From assembly GCF_001623875.1 (NCBI RefSeq), contig NZ_LWAE01000003.1, forward strand, positions 434,001 through 498,000: a stretch of 64,000 nucleotides of DNA. Direction: 5' to 3'. The DNA is from Clostridium magnum DSM 2767. Lineage in GTDB: Bacteria > Bacillota > Clostridia > Clostridiales > Clostridiaceae. The first letter of the stretch is position 1. The number at the start of each line of letters is the position of its first letter. Below the pieces are notes generated by a model, which was given only the letters and a program-made list of their open reading frames with translations, searched no databases and was not told the DNA's origin. Shown here piece after piece: positions 35,965-45,508 of this stretch. The position numbers were made by a program, and so were the translations under genes.

Positions 35965-36393
35965 CTATCTTATTTGTTGCCTTAAATCTTTAAACAATTC
36001 AAGCATAAAAGTTTGTTCATCAATAATATGCTTAACCAACTCCTGCCAAGCTTCATTTTCTTTCCCAAATCTCAGCAATTGAGGATAAAAGGATAAAGCA
36101 TTAGTATCATGAATTAAAAACTCATTGATTAGTCTTTTTATATTTGCAATATGTCGTCCATATAGGGCAGGATTAGCATTTACAACTCTTTTTAAGTATA
36201 CTACATTATTATATAGTCCCATAAATTCTTTATGAATCTCCTCAAGCTTATCCACTGTATCCTTTGGTAAATTTATTTTAGAGAGAGCAGCTACAGTCTT
36301 AAGAAAAGTTGGATGGTCGCTAGAAATGTGGGTCCACAATTGAAGTTCATTAAAGATACAAGCAAATTGATTTATATAGGTATAACAGTACAT
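35965..36393 (-). CDS. DUF2935 (hemerythrin-like metal-binding) protein, single domain
   Basis: 142 residues. The helical pattern with E and H in ELQLWTHISSDHPTFLKTV and HIDEQTF-like C-terminal KHIIDEQTFMLELF matches one DUF2935 unit; many family members have two such units (about 260 residues), so this is half length or a natural single-domain form. The His and Glu spacing suggests a diiron four-helix bundle, possibly oxygen- or iron-related. AGGAGG site, complete stop; no sign of truncation in the frame. Confidence 0.75.
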   Translation of the reverse strand: MYCYTYINQFACIFNELQLWTHISSDHPTFLKTVAALSKINLPKDTVDKLEEIHKEFMGLYNNVVYLKRVVNANPALYGRHIANIKRLINEFLIHDTNALSFYPQLLRFGKENEAWQELVKHIIDEQTFMLELFKDLRQQIR

Positions 36394-36588
36394 AGTTTAC
36401 CTCCTGATAAAATACACACAATATATTATATGTATTTTATATAAAAGGGTGATTAAAACTTACCTTTAAAGCAATTAATAAAAATGCTCTCATAATTTTA
36501 GGTATATAAAAATAAAATCAGTGAAAAATACATACATAAGTCTAGCTTTTTTATTATAGAATTTTCATAATGTGTGGAGGTAAATAAA

Positions 36589-37620
36589 ATGAAAAAAACT
36601 ATAAAGATAATATCAGTTATTATATTTATACTTATTATATCTGGTTTTTTCATTGTTAAGAATTTAAACAAAGCTAGTGATGGTAAGCTTAATCTGTATA
36701 TTTCCGCAAATCTAAAATTGGACAAAATTCTTAATCCCAAATCACTTAATGGTAAATCAATAAAGGAAATTAGAGAATATTTAAATACTCAGTCAACTAG
36801 ATGGTCTAATAAGCCTATACCATTCTTTAATATTAAAAACATTACTATCGAGATAAACTCTGAAAAAATACCGGTGCGTATATATACGCCTAAGTCTGAG
36901 AGCTCTCTTCCTATAGTTATCTATTCACATGGTGGTTTCTGGATAGCAGGAAACCTTGATACTCATGATAGTATTTGCAGAAAGCTTTCACAAAATACAA
37001 ATGCAATTGTAATATCTGTAGACTACCGCCTTGCTCCAGAAAATCCTTTTCCAGCTGCTCTCACTGATGTATATAATGTACTTAAATGGGCTTATGAAAA
37101 TTCAGAAACTTTAGATGGAGATAGAAACCATATAGCTATTGTAGGAGATAGTGCAGGCGGAAATCTGTCTGCTGCAGTTTCATCAATGTCACGAGATAAC
37201 AATGGTCCTTCAATCGATTGCCAGGTATTAATATATCCTTCTACAAACATATTTGAACTTAACAGCAAATCCTGGTCTTATTTTGCTAGTAGATTTAATA
37301 TTTCAAAGGAAGACATGGAAAAATACATATCAGTATATGTACCCAAAAAAGAAGATAGAAAAGATCCTTACGCATCACCTCTACTAGCTGAAGACTTTAG
37401 TAAACTACCTGATACACTCATAATAACAGCAGAAATTGATCCCCTTCGGGATGAAGGAGAGACTTATGGAGAAAAGTTAAAGAAAGCAGGAATTCAAGCG
37501 GAGGTTACTCGATATAACGGTGTTATTCACGGATTCATCGGAATGGGTAAAATTACAAATAAAGCAGATAAAGCCTTAACTCAAATTTGTCTATATCTTC
37601 AAAAAGAGTTTAAAAAATAA
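36589..37620 (+). CDS. Membrane-anchored alpha/beta-hydrolase (HSL-family esterase)
   Basis: 343 residues. An N-terminal signal anchor (residues 5-23) precedes a hormone-sensitive-lipase-type domain: oxyanion motif SHGGFWIAG, nucleophile elbow VGDSAGGNLS, Asp in EIDPLRDEGE and His in GVIHGFIGM. It hydrolyses short-chain esters at the cell surface. GGAGG at 36576-36580 sits 8 nt before ATG 36589; an in-frame GTG at 36574 overlaps it. Monocistronic, with a perfect hairpin at the stop. Confidence 0.9.
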   Translation: MKKTIKIISVIIFILIISGFFIVKNLNKASDGKLNLYISANLKLDKILNPKSLNGKSIKEIREYLNTQSTRWSNKPIPFFNIKNITIEINSEKIPVRIYTPKSESSLPIVIYSHGGFWIAGNLDTHDSICRKLSQNTNAIVISVDYRLAPENPFPAALTDVYNVLKWAYENSETLDGDRNHIAIVGDSAGGNLSAAVSSMSRDNNGPSIDCQVLIYPSTNIFELNSKSWSYFASRFNISKEDMEKYISVYVPKKEDRKDPYASPLLAEDFSKLPDTLIITAEIDPLRDEGETYGEKLKKAGIQAEVTRYNGVIHGFIGMGKITNKADKALTQICLYLQKEFKK

Positions 37621-37646
37621 GCATCAGTATATCTACTGATGCTTAT
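37617..37646 (+). terminator. Terminator of the esterase gene
   Basis: ATAAGCATCAGTA pairs perfectly with TACTGATGCTTAT around TATC. The stem begins at the stop codon; no long T-run follows. Confidence 0.8.
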
Positions 37647-37742
37647 CTAACAGAGTGCTAGTACAACTCATTTATTATATCATCATATTACTAATATCTT
37701 ATAACGTTACTACTTTAAGTTTTCAGAAGAATATGATATAGT

Positions 37743-38003
37743 CTACCCACCGGCTCTGAGAAAGTTTAAACGAAATTCAGCAATGAACTCATCAAATTTA
37801 TCTTCCTCAACATTAAAAGTAATTAAAACATGATGTATTCTTAATGAACCAAGCATTCTCCAAGTTTCTGAACCTACCAGTACCTCCCAGTAAAATCCTT
37901 TAAATGTTTCTTGATCTTCCGTCTTACCTCCGATCTTGAGAAAGTATTTTACAAAATCTTCTCGGTAAATTCCACCCATTTCAAGAGTCTTAGTTTTTAG
38001 CAT
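37743..38003 (-). CDS. Small hypothetical protein (86 aa)
   Basis: 86 residues from the ATG at 38001-38003 (GGAAGGTGATATA upstream). Aromatic- and Gly-rich: GGIYREDFVKYFLKIGG, FKGFYWEVLVGSETWRMLGSLRIHHVLITFN. The alternation of strands and a helix suggests a small alpha-beta sandwich; no family recognised. Monocistronic between two terminators. Confidence 0.65.
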   Translation of the reverse strand: MLKTKTLEMGGIYREDFVKYFLKIGGKTEDQETFKGFYWEVLVGSETWRMLGSLRIHHVLITFNVEEDKFDEFIAEFRLNFLRAGG

Positions 38004-38114
38004 TATATCACCTTCCGTCATAAATTAATAAGATAATCTATTTTACCATATGTTTCTACAACTTCTCTAGCAAAACTTTTAAGGATAGCTTTTCCTGAAA
38101 TATCACCACAGAAA

Positions 38115-38152
38115 AATAAGGCAATGATACCTTTAAATATCATTGCCTTATT
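38115..38152. terminator. Bidirectional terminator
   Basis: AATAAGGCAATGATA pairs perfectly with TATCATTGCCTTATT; it ends the CWB2-GH18 gene on the minus strand. Confidence 0.92.
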
Positions 38153-38163
38153 ATTACTACTAT

Positions 38164-40080
38164 CTACCTATTAAGCTTCGTTCCAATTACCTTCCAATAA
38201 TCAGAGGTTTCCAATCCTAATCTCCATATGGAAATTCCTGATAGATTATAATCGTTGACAATATCCAATTTGTATCCAATGCTTGTACTATCTTCAAACC
38301 ACACAGTATGATATATACCAGAACTATCAGTATATTTATAGTAGGAACTCTTTGAAACTGGATCCCATTTAATCTCAGCACCGTATTTAGAAGCCACACT
38401 ATAGGCTTCGCTTAAACTATAGGATTTTGCTTTTGTTCCATTTGATGGCCAATCATAAGCATAGGCAGCTAGTCCCAGAACTACTTTTTCTTTTGGAATT
38501 ACTTTCACTGTATACTCAACTACTTTTTGTACCCAACTTATAGGTGCTATTGATCCCGGATCACCACCAGCCCAATGGAAATCATAAGCCATTATAATTA
38601 CTTTATCTGAATACTTGCCGATCTGTGCGTAATCAAATGCTCCGCTCCAACTATCTGCTGGATTGTCCCAAGTCTTAGCTGGAATAGCTACTGTTACTAA
38701 AAGTCCTTGGGAATGGAAAGCACTATAAAGTTCACTCATAAAAGTTGTAAAATGATTTCTATTATAAGAGTATATTCCTTCTAAATCTATATTTACACCT
38801 TTATAATTATTTTGTTTTACAGCCTGAAGAAGGTTGTTTATTAATCTTTGTCTATTTTGAGAACTTTCCAGCAAGGTCTTAGTAATGTTGCCATCAAAAT
38901 AATTTGCTACCATTGCATAAGTTACAATATTATTACTATTTGCATAGCTTAATTGCTTGCTAGGAATATACCCTTTTATATTGCCTAGGCTATCTGTTGA
39001 ATAGGTGTCTGTAGCAATTTCATCTATATAATTTGAGTAATTAGATAAAGAATTATAGGATGAATTGTCTCCAATAAAATAATAAGTAGTATATCCTAAT
39101 ACAGTTTTTGAAGGATTTATAATTTCTTTAACTAAACTATCTGATATAACTCCTGTTCCACCTAATATTTTAAATAAGGATATTGAGTCAATTTTTGATC
39201 GGATTAATGACCGAGATTTAAAATCACTAGAATTGGTCAGTATAACTGGTGCTGAATCCTTGGCAGCAGCAGCAGAACCGCTTAGTGCATCCGGGAAATT
39301 TTGACCATAGGTTAAATACACTGTGCTAAAATTTAGACTACCTAAAAACTCATTTATAATATTCACATTTGTTTCATATCTATCCAAACCGCTCAATCTT
39401 TTGGCATTAGACAAAGTATTCATAATACTATCACTTACTACAGCGGTTCCTCCTACTACATAATAACTATTCGTACTATTATTATCTATGAAGTTTTTAA
39501 CACTATCAGGTAATACTTTATCTGTTGTAAGTAATATAGGCATTTGCTTAGCAGCTGCAATGGAGGCTATGGATAAAGCATCTGGAAAGTTTCCTCCAGA
39601 AGCTAGTATTATACCATTACTTGTACCTATAAGTTCTGCAACTTTTACACTTGTCTCATATCTGTTTTGACCACTTATACGAGTAACCTGTACATTAATA
39701 CCTTTTAACTCTTCTTCAACTGCTGGTAATATTACCCCTGTCCCACCTACTATCATAACATTTTTTGCCTTTAGTCTCTTAATCTCTTCGTAAACTGAGG
39801 AATTTAACTTATTACCCTCTGTTATTAAAATAGGTCCATTATATTTTTTTGCCAGTGGTGCCGCAGAAATAGCATCTGGAAAGTTTTCTCCTGAAACTAA
39901 AATAACATAATGTGATTGTGCCCAACCATCTTGAGAAACCTTTACTGCCGTTTCATACCTGTCAGCTCCTCCTAGTCTTATATTTGGCGGAGATGGTAAA
40001 GCAGCTTGAACAGGAAACATTACAAAAAATACAAATAAAAAGCAGTTTAGCAATATCATTAACTTTCGTTTATTTAACAT
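38164..40080 (-). CDS. Secreted GH18 (SleL/YaaH-like) enzyme with CWB2 cell-wall-binding repeats
   Basis: 638 residues: signal peptide 1-26, three CWB2 repeats in about 33-325 (RLGGADRYETAVKVS, RISGQNRYETSVKVAEL, RLSGLDRYETNVNI), and a GH18 domain in 330-638. The catalytic Glu lies in GVNIDLEGIYSYNR and VIIMAYDFHWAGG and LGLAAYAYDWP are typical of the YaaH/SleL/YdhD spore-cortex and chitinase-like branch. CWB2 repeats attach proteins to the clostridial wall polymer, so this is a surface-anchored glycosidase rather than a LysM-anchored one; substrate is peptidoglycan or a GlcNAc polymer. AGGAG before the ATG. Confidence 0.93.
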   Translation of the reverse strand: MLNKRKLMILLNCFLFVFFVMFPVQAALPSPPNIRLGGADRYETAVKVSQDGWAQSHYVILVSGENFPDAISAAPLAKKYNGPILITEGNKLNSSVYEEIKRLKAKNVMIVGGTGVILPAVEEELKGINVQVTRISGQNRYETSVKVAELIGTSNGIILASGGNFPDALSIASIAAAKQMPILLTTDKVLPDSVKNFIDNNSTNSYYVVGGTAVVSDSIMNTLSNAKRLSGLDRYETNVNIINEFLGSLNFSTVYLTYGQNFPDALSGSAAAAKDSAPVILTNSSDFKSRSLIRSKIDSISLFKILGGTGVISDSLVKEIINPSKTVLGYTTYYFIGDNSSYNSLSNYSNYIDEIATDTYSTDSLGNIKGYIPSKQLSYANSNNIVTYAMVANYFDGNITKTLLESSQNRQRLINNLLQAVKQNNYKGVNIDLEGIYSYNRNHFTTFMSELYSAFHSQGLLVTVAIPAKTWDNPADSWSGAFDYAQIGKYSDKVIIMAYDFHWAGGDPGSIAPISWVQKVVEYTVKVIPKEKVVLGLAAYAYDWPSNGTKAKSYSLSEAYSVASKYGAEIKWDPVSKSSYYKYTDSSGIYHTVWFEDSTSIGYKLDIVNDYNLSGISIWRLGLETSDYWKVIGTKLNR

Positions 40081-40204
40081 ATTTCATCTCCTAGTTATAC
40101 GTATTATATATGATAATTATCGTACTAGCAGACTATAAATTTATGATTATATTAATCCATATAAGTAAAATATTAGAACAAAAGTAATATTTAAGAATAA
40201 AAAA

Positions 40205-40244
40205 AAGAATATACACACGAACCTTTCATAGTCCCTATATTCTT
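40205..40244 (-). terminator. Terminator of the cymR-like gene
   Basis: AAGAATATA pairs with TATATTCTT across a 22-nt loop; on the minus strand TTTTTTTTATT follows. Confidence 0.75.
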
Positions 40245-40363
40245 TCCGGTTTTAATATTAAACTAAAGCTTCTAATAGATGTTTTTACTATTATATAAAA
40301 CAAAAGAATAAGTGAATCCCACTAAAATAATGAGAAAACTTACTCTCCACTGAATGTAATTGA

Positions 40364-40798
40364 TTAAATGAAATATATAAAATTATTTGATTCACTCTTA
40401 TACTTGTTAACTAAATCTTCTAAATTTATAGAATCAAAATAATCATTTATATTTTTATTTATTACATCCCATAGATTTTCGTTTATGCACTTTTCTAAAT
40501 TGTCAACAACACTAAGATTCTTAACATCTACTAAGACTAGGTCACCTTCTAAAACTCTTAGTATTTCTCCAATAGTTATTTCGTTGGTAGGTTTTGATAA
40601 TGAATAACCACCTTGAGCCCCTTTTCTTCCTATTACTAAACCACTTTTTCTTAAGGTTGAAAAAATCTGCTCTAAATATCCTTCTGAAATATTCTGTCTT
40701 GCAGAAATACTTTTTAATGTAACTACTTCAGAATTAGAATACATAGCAATATCAACCAGTGCTTTTAATCCATATCTACCTTTAGTTGAAATCTTCAC
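40364..40798 (-). CDS. Rrf2-family regulator, CymR-like
   Basis: 144 residues, winged HTH MKISTKGRYGLKALVDIAMYS with KSISARQNISEGYLEQIF as recognition region and KGAQGGYSLSKPTNEITIGEILRVLEGD. Only one Cys (EKCINENLW), so it lacks the three-Cys Fe-S site of IscR/NsrR and looks like CymR, the cysteine-metabolism repressor that works with O-acetylserine sulfhydrylase. GTG start with AAAGGTG. It is divergent from metA, whose leader is an S-box, so sulfur amino-acid control is coherent. Confidence 0.82.
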   Translation of the reverse strand: MKISTKGRYGLKALVDIAMYSNSEVVTLKSISARQNISEGYLEQIFSTLRKSGLVIGRKGAQGGYSLSKPTNEITIGEILRVLEGDLVLVDVKNLSVVDNLEKCINENLWDVINKNINDYFDSINLEDLVNKYKSESNNFIYFI

Positions 40799-41014
40799 AA
40801 AATCACCTTTTCTATCAATCTTATAGTTTCAATAACATTATATAAATATTATATAAAAAAATCAAATTCTAAATGAAATTTCCTTTAATTTCAGTAAAAT
40901 CACCACACCACTATGAACTGCTATGAAAAACATCTTGACATTTTATGAAAAATGCTTTAGCATATTTATTAATTAGTTGTTCAATTTGTTCATTTTAAAA
41001 GTTAACATATTATG

Positions 41015-41128
41015 TTCTTATCAAGAGAGGTGGAGGGACAGGCCCTATGAAACCCAACAACCAGCATTTATATTTAAATGTAGCGGTGTTAATTCCTGCA
41101 GAATGTGTTTATTCTGAAAGATAAGAAG
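41015..41128 (+). ncRNA. SAM-I (S-box) riboswitch
   Basis: The invariant elements occur in order: CTTATCAAGAGAGGTGGAGG, GGCCCTATGAAACCCAACAACC, then GGTGTTAATTCC and GAAAGATAAG (the last closing stem P1 with CTTATC). S-adenosylmethionine binding would expose the downstream terminator and stop metA transcription. The core is intact; the ACCAGC...GCGGTG P3 region is normal. Confidence 0.97.
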
Positions 41129-41162
41129 AATAGCAAATATTATAAATAATCTATGATATTTC

Positions 41163-41200
41163 AAGGCTGTTTTTCTTCTTTTAGAAAAACGGCTTTTTAT
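41163..41200 (+). terminator. Riboswitch expression-platform terminator
   Basis: AAGGCTGTTTTTCT pairs with AGAAAAACGGCTT (one G-U pair) and is followed by TTTATTTTATT; it lies 41 nt before the metA start. Confidence 0.93.
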
Positions 41201-41240
41201 TTTATTAATATTTCTAAAAATTACATTGGAGGTTAGCGTA

Positions 41241-42158
41241 ATGCCTGTAAAAATACCTGATAATTTGCCAGCTAGTAAAATTTTAAGTGATGAAAATATA
41301 TTTTTAATGTCTGAAAGCAGGGCTTCTAGCCAAGACATACGTCCATTAAAAATTGCTATTCTAAATCTTATGCCTACTAAAACAACAACTGAAGTTCAGC
41401 TACTTAGACTACTTGCAAATAGTCCCTTGCAAACAGAAGTAGTATTGCTGCACCCAAAATCCCATATACCTAAAAATACTTCCGAAGAATATTTGGAGAC
41501 CTTTTATAAGACTTTTGAGGATATAAAGAATAGTAAGTTTGATGGATTGATTATTACAGGTGCTCCTGTAGAACAAATTCCCTTTGAAGAGGTTGATTAT
41601 TGGAATGAGCTTACACAAATAATGGATTGGAGTTTATCTCATGTATACTCTACACTTCACATTTGTTGGGGTGCTCAGGCCGGATTATATTATCATTATG
41701 GAATCCCCAAATATCCTTTAAAGGAAAAAATGTTTGGTGTTTTTGCTCATAAAATTGTGGAAAAAAACACAAGATTATTGTTAGGCTTTGATGATATTTT
41801 CTATGTCCCTCATTCAAGACACACAGAAGTTAGACGTGAAGATATTGAGAAAGTAGATAGTTTAAAAATACTAACAGAGTCTGATGAATCAGGAGTTCAT
41901 TTAGTTGCAGATAAAGGTGCCCGACAATTTTTTATTACGGGACACTCTGAATATGATGCCCTAACATTAAAGGCAGAATATGATAGAGATATAGCAAAAG
42001 GCTTAAATATAGATCCACCTAAAAATTACTTTCCTAATGATGATACTTCAAAAATCCCTGAAATAAAATGGAGAGCACATGCAAATTTATTATTTTCAAA
42101 TTGGCTCAATTATTTTGTATATCAAGAAACTCCATATGATTTAAATGAAAGCCTATAA
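41241..42158 (+). CDS. metAA: Homoserine O-acetyltransferase MetA
   Basis: 305 residues, full length. Activates homoserine for methionine synthesis. Catalytic Cys142 is in HICWGAQAG and His235/Glu237 in [10 protein letters not shown]. Residue 111 is Glu (TGAPVEQIP); in this family Glu111 marks acetyl-CoA use, whereas Gly111 marks succinyl-CoA use, so acetyltransferase is the better call. GGAGG lies before ATG 41241; an in-frame codon at 41226 overlaps that site. Controlled by the S-box leader. No metB/metY or metC follows. Confidence 0.95.
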   Translation: MPVKIPDNLPASKILSDENIFLMSESRASSQDIRPLKIAILNLMPTKTTTEVQLLRLLANSPLQTEVVLLHPKSHIPKNTSEEYLETFYKTFEDIKNSKFDGLIITGAPVEQIPFEEVDYWNELTQIMDWSLSHVYSTLHICWGAQAGLYYHYGIPKYPLKEKMFGVFAHKIVEKNTRLLLGFDDIFYVPHSRHTEVRREDIEKVDSLKILTESDESGVHLVADKGARQFFITGHSEYDALTLKAEYDRDIAKGLNIDPPKNYFPNDDTSKIPEIKWRAHANLLFSNWLNYFVYQETPYDLNESL

Positions 42159-42160
42159 TA

Positions 42161-42189
42161 AATGCGTTGGTTAACAAAACCAACGCATT
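42161..42189. terminator. Bidirectional terminator
   Basis: AATGCGTTGGTT pairs perfectly with AACCAACGCATT around AACAA; between convergent metA and the persulfide reductase gene. Confidence 0.92.
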
Positions 42190-42193
42190 TATA

Positions 42194-44713
42194 TTATATA
42201 AATAAGTTAACATTAGAATCTTCAGCTTCTCCTAGGTAGTATCCTACTCCTCCTACCTTAACTCCATCTATTAGCTCTTCCTGTTTAAGTCCCATTACGT
42301 CCATACTCATCTGACATGCAACTATTTCTATTCCACTGTCAATAGCTGATTGGATTAGTTCATCTAGTGAAGAAACGTTTTTGTTCTTCATTACCATTTG
42401 CATCATTTTTGTTCCCATTCCAAGCATATTCATTTTAGAAAGCTTTAATCTTTTAGCTCCTCTAGGCATCATAAATCCAAACATGTTATCCATAAAACCT
42501 TTTGTAACACTAACTTTTTCATGCTTTCTTAGAATATTAAGTCCCCAGAAGGTAAAGAACATTGTAACCTTTTTGCCCATAGCAGCTGCTCCATTGGCTA
42601 TTATAAAAGATGCTAAAGCTTTATCCAAATCTCCACTGAATACAACTAAGGTCTTATTGTCTTTCTGTGTAATAGTACCAGCATTAACTGACATATTATT
42701 TTCAGCTACTTGTTTTTTATTGCCTTTTCTTATATAAGCAATTATATTACCTTTATCCTTTTCTCTGCTTAGTAACTCATTATTAGTTTTTTCACACCAA
42801 GATTTTATATCCTCATAGAAGCCTTGATCCGATGCTGTAGCCTTTAATACTTCCCCTTCTTTCATATCCTGAACAGTTGTGTTAACACGCATTAAAGGTC
42901 CTGGACAACATAGTCCACAAGCATCAAGATTTTTGTCAAAGTCTCCTTTTTTATATGCTTCAGCAGCTTCTTTATATTCATTTAAATTACTTTCTAAACT
43001 TACATCACAAGACTTTCCTTTTAAATTCATAGAACCGCCCTCATCATTCTTATTCATTACAACATCCTTTGGTTTAAACTTACTCATAGTATAAGTCTTA
43101 TACCCACCAGTTAAGTTCTTTACTTTAAATCCATTTGCCCTTAAAATTCTTCCGGCTATATATCCTCTAAGTCCTACCTGACAGTAAACTAATATTTCTT
43201 TAGTTTTATCTAACTCATTCATTCTAGCTCTTATATTAGTTGAAGGTATATTTATAGAGCCTTCAATAGTACCGTTACTAGCTTCTAATTCGGTTCTCAC
43301 ATCTACAAGCTGAGTATTATTTTTATCTCTATTATCTATATCTTCTGTAAGTATTACTTCCTCTTTACCTGTTAGGATATTTTCAGCGATGAATCCAGCC
43401 ATATTTACAGGGTCTTTAGCTGAAGAATAAGGTGGGGCATATGCAAGCTCCAGCTCTGCTAAATCATAAATTGTACCGCCAAGCCTCATAGTTACTGCTA
43501 TATCATCTATTCTCTTATCTACTCCAACATATCCAAAGGCTTGTGCTCCTAATATTTTTCCTTCATTATTAAAAATAAGCTTTATTGTCATTGGAGCTGC
43601 ACCTGGATAGTAACCAGCACTCGAATTAGGGTGAAGATATATTGCCTTATAAGGTATATTCTTTGATTTTAATGTTCTCTCGTTGTTTCCTGTACTTGAA
43701 CCAGTTAACCCAAATACCTTTATTATAGATGTTCCCATAGTTCCCTTATAAACTGAATTTAGACCAGATACATTGTCTGCTGCAATTCTTCCCTGTTTAT
43801 TTGCTGGTCCAGCAAGTGCAATGGCAGTTTTGCTTCCATTTATAAAATCCACTACTTCTATAGCATCTCCTACTGCATATACACTTTCAACATTAGTTTC
43901 CATTTTATTGTTTACTATTATATGACCTCTAGGACCAAATTCTATGCCTGTCTCTTTTAAAAATGCTGTATCTGGTTTTACTCCTATAGCAAGTATAACT
44001 ATATCTGCATATAAAGTTTTTCCGCTATTTAGAACTACACTTAAGCCAGTTCCTTCCTCCTTAAATTCCTTAACTCCATCATTTAGTACAATTCCAACAC
44101 CGTTGTCTTCTAATTCCTTCTCAGCAAAAGCTACCATCTCTGAATCAAAAGGTGCTAATATATGTGGTGCTCCCTCTACTAAGGCCACATTTAAACCTCT
44201 TTCCTTAAGGTTTTCTGCCATTTCAACTCCGATGAATCCTCCACCAATAACAACTGCATTTTTTATATTTTCCTTATCTACATAAGCTTTTATTCTATCA
44301 GTATCAGGTACATTTCTTAGGGTAAATATCTTGTCACTTTGTATTCCTGGTATAGGAGGCTTAACAGGAGATGCTCCTGGTGATAAAATTAAATAGTCAT
44401 AGTTCTCTTCATATTCGCCCTTATCTTTGCTATTAACCTTTACTTTTTTACTTTTAGTATCTATCGCCACTACTTCACTATTTACTCTAACATCAATATT
44501 AAAGCTTGCATTCATTGCCTCAGGAGTTTGTACTAATAGTTTTTCTCTTTCCTTTATAGTTTCACCTATATAATAAGGTAATCCACAGTTTGCAAAGGAT
44601 ATATACTCCCCTTTTTCAAACAATACTATTTCTGCATTTTCATCAAGTCTTCTAAGTCTTGCTGCCGCAGATGCCCCTCCTGCTACTCCACCTACAATTA
44701 ATACTTTTTTCAT
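42194..44713 (-). CDS. CoA-disulfide/persulfide reductase with rhodanese, TusA and DsrE domains
   Basis: 839 residues, four domains in one chain. Residues 1-450: flavin disulfide reductase (VLIVGGVAGGASAAARLRR, Cys43 in FANCGLPYY as in CoADR, NAD-binding VVIGGGFIGVEMAE, VYAVGDA). About 455-550: rhodanese with Cys511 in VYCQVGLRG. About 595-665: TusA/SirA-like with CGLCCPGP. About 690-839: DsrE/DsrF-like peroxiredoxin-like domain (VVFSGDLDKALASFIIANGAAAMG, CQMSMDVMG). It likely reduces CoA or protein persulfides with NADH and relays sulfane sulfur within the polypeptide. ATG at 44711-44713 follows GGAGGG; a longer TTG start overlaps it. An ArsR regulator lies 34 nt upstream. Confidence 0.9.
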   Translation of the reverse strand: MKKVLIVGGVAGGASAAARLRRLDENAEIVLFEKGEYISFANCGLPYYIGETIKEREKLLVQTPEAMNASFNIDVRVNSEVVAIDTKSKKVKVNSKDKGEYEENYDYLILSPGASPVKPPIPGIQSDKIFTLRNVPDTDRIKAYVDKENIKNAVVIGGGFIGVEMAENLKERGLNVALVEGAPHILAPFDSEMVAFAEKELEDNGVGIVLNDGVKEFKEEGTGLSVVLNSGKTLYADIVILAIGVKPDTAFLKETGIEFGPRGHIIVNNKMETNVESVYAVGDAIEVVDFINGSKTAIALAGPANKQGRIAADNVSGLNSVYKGTMGTSIIKVFGLTGSSTGNNERTLKSKNIPYKAIYLHPNSSAGYYPGAAPMTIKLIFNNEGKILGAQAFGYVGVDKRIDDIAVTMRLGGTIYDLAELELAYAPPYSSAKDPVNMAGFIAENILTGKEEVILTEDIDNRDKNNTQLVDVRTELEASNGTIEGSINIPSTNIRARMNELDKTKEILVYCQVGLRGYIAGRILRANGFKVKNLTGGYKTYTMSKFKPKDVVMNKNDEGGSMNLKGKSCDVSLESNLNEYKEAAEAYKKGDFDKNLDACGLCCPGPLMRVNTTVQDMKEGEVLKATASDQGFYEDIKSWCEKTNNELLSREKDKGNIIAYIRKGNKKQVAENNMSVNAGTITQKDNKTLVVFSGDLDKALASFIIANGAAAMGKKVTMFFTFWGLNILRKHEKVSVTKGFMDNMFGFMMPRGAKRLKLSKMNMLGMGTKMMQMVMKNKNVSSLDELIQSAIDSGIEIVACQMSMDVMGLKQEELIDGVKVGGVGYYLGEAEDSNVNLFI

Positions 44714-44747
44714 ATACATTCCCTCCAAATATAAATATTATAATAAT

Positions 44748-45035
44748 TTATTTCTCTCCGCTTAAAAGCATATTGATCAAATTAGCCACTTTTTCATTAC
44801 AAACCCTATAATATATTTCAAGACCACTTCTTCTACCTTCAATTATTCCCGCAACTCTAAGCTTTTGTAGATTCTGAGAAATAGTTGACTGAGGAACATT
44901 TAAACAGTTTTGCATATGACTAACGTTACATTCTCCGTTATCTAGTAAACCTTTTACTATACAGATTCTTACCGGATGTGCTAGTACTTTAAGTATTTCC
45001 GCCGTTTCAATATATTTACTAATATCCTTATCCAT
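44748..45035 (-). CDS. ArsR-family repressor, candidate persulfide sensor
   Basis: 95 residues. The winged HTH is NVSHMQNCLNVPQSTISQNLQKL. Cys25 (VRICIV), Cys36 (GECNV), Cys44 and Cys79 (YYRVCNEK) are present; the Cys36/Cys79 placement resembles the dithiol pair of SqrR/BigR persulfide sensors, and the ELCVC metal motif of ArsR is absent. First gene before the CoA-persulfide reductase (34 nt), so it is probably the local sulfur sensor. GAGGAGG lies before ATG 45033-45035; a longer frame is possible but lacks a site. Confidence 0.85.
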   Translation of the reverse strand: MDKDISKYIETAEILKVLAHPVRICIVKGLLDNGECNVSHMQNCLNVPQSTISQNLQKLRVAGIIEGRRSGLEIYYRVCNEKVANLINMLLSGEK

Positions 45036-45112
45036 AGTTTTTCCTCCTCTCGAAGTTTTATATAATCGTAACATCTATATATAGCGATATAATAATTAAA
45101 AAAAACTATTTT

Positions 45113-45469
45113 TTAAAGTATTTTATTTAAAGTTTCATATGTGTAATCTATAATTTCAGCACAACTAACACCATTTTTCTTTAAATCCCTGCAAAGTTCT
45201 GTTCCATATTTTTCTTTTATGTTCATCATTAATTCTTTTGTATACTTTCTAGCTTCATTGGTTTCATCGTTGCTTTCTCTTCCCTTTAATGAGCTTACTA
45301 TTACTGCTGCTCCTCCTACCGCTCCACATAAACTTCCTACAGTATACCCAGTCCCCATACTGCTGCCAAGACTTATTGGTATATTAGTATTATGCTCTTC
45401 ATTGTAACTTTTTATTATAGCTTCACCACATGTATAACCTTGTTTATGATATTCTGATGCTTTTGTCAT
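45113..45469 (-). CDS. C_GCAxxG_C_C family probable redox protein
   Basis: 118 residues with the family's spaced cysteines: GYTCGEAII near 14, GSLCGAVGGAAVIVSSLKGR near 48, ELCRDL near 93 and SCAEIIDYTYE near 102. Small proteins of this family bind metal or Fe-S clusters; function unknown. They often sit in sulfur-transfer and selenium gene neighbourhoods. AAGGAG before the ATG. It lies between the ArsR gene and the rhodanese gene, all on the minus strand. Confidence 0.83.
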   Translation of the reverse strand: MTKASEYHKQGYTCGEAIIKSYNEEHNTNIPISLGSSMGTGYTVGSLCGAVGGAAVIVSSLKGRESNDETNEARKYTKELMMNIKEKYGTELCRDLKKNGVSCAEIIDYTYETLNKIL

Positions 45470-45508
45470 ATTAACAACTCCTTAGTTTTATTAAACATTT
45501 TTATATTG

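Noticed and set aside
40364..40798. IscR-type Fe-S sensing for the Rrf2 regulator
   Set aside because: The three conserved cysteines are missing; only one Cys is present.
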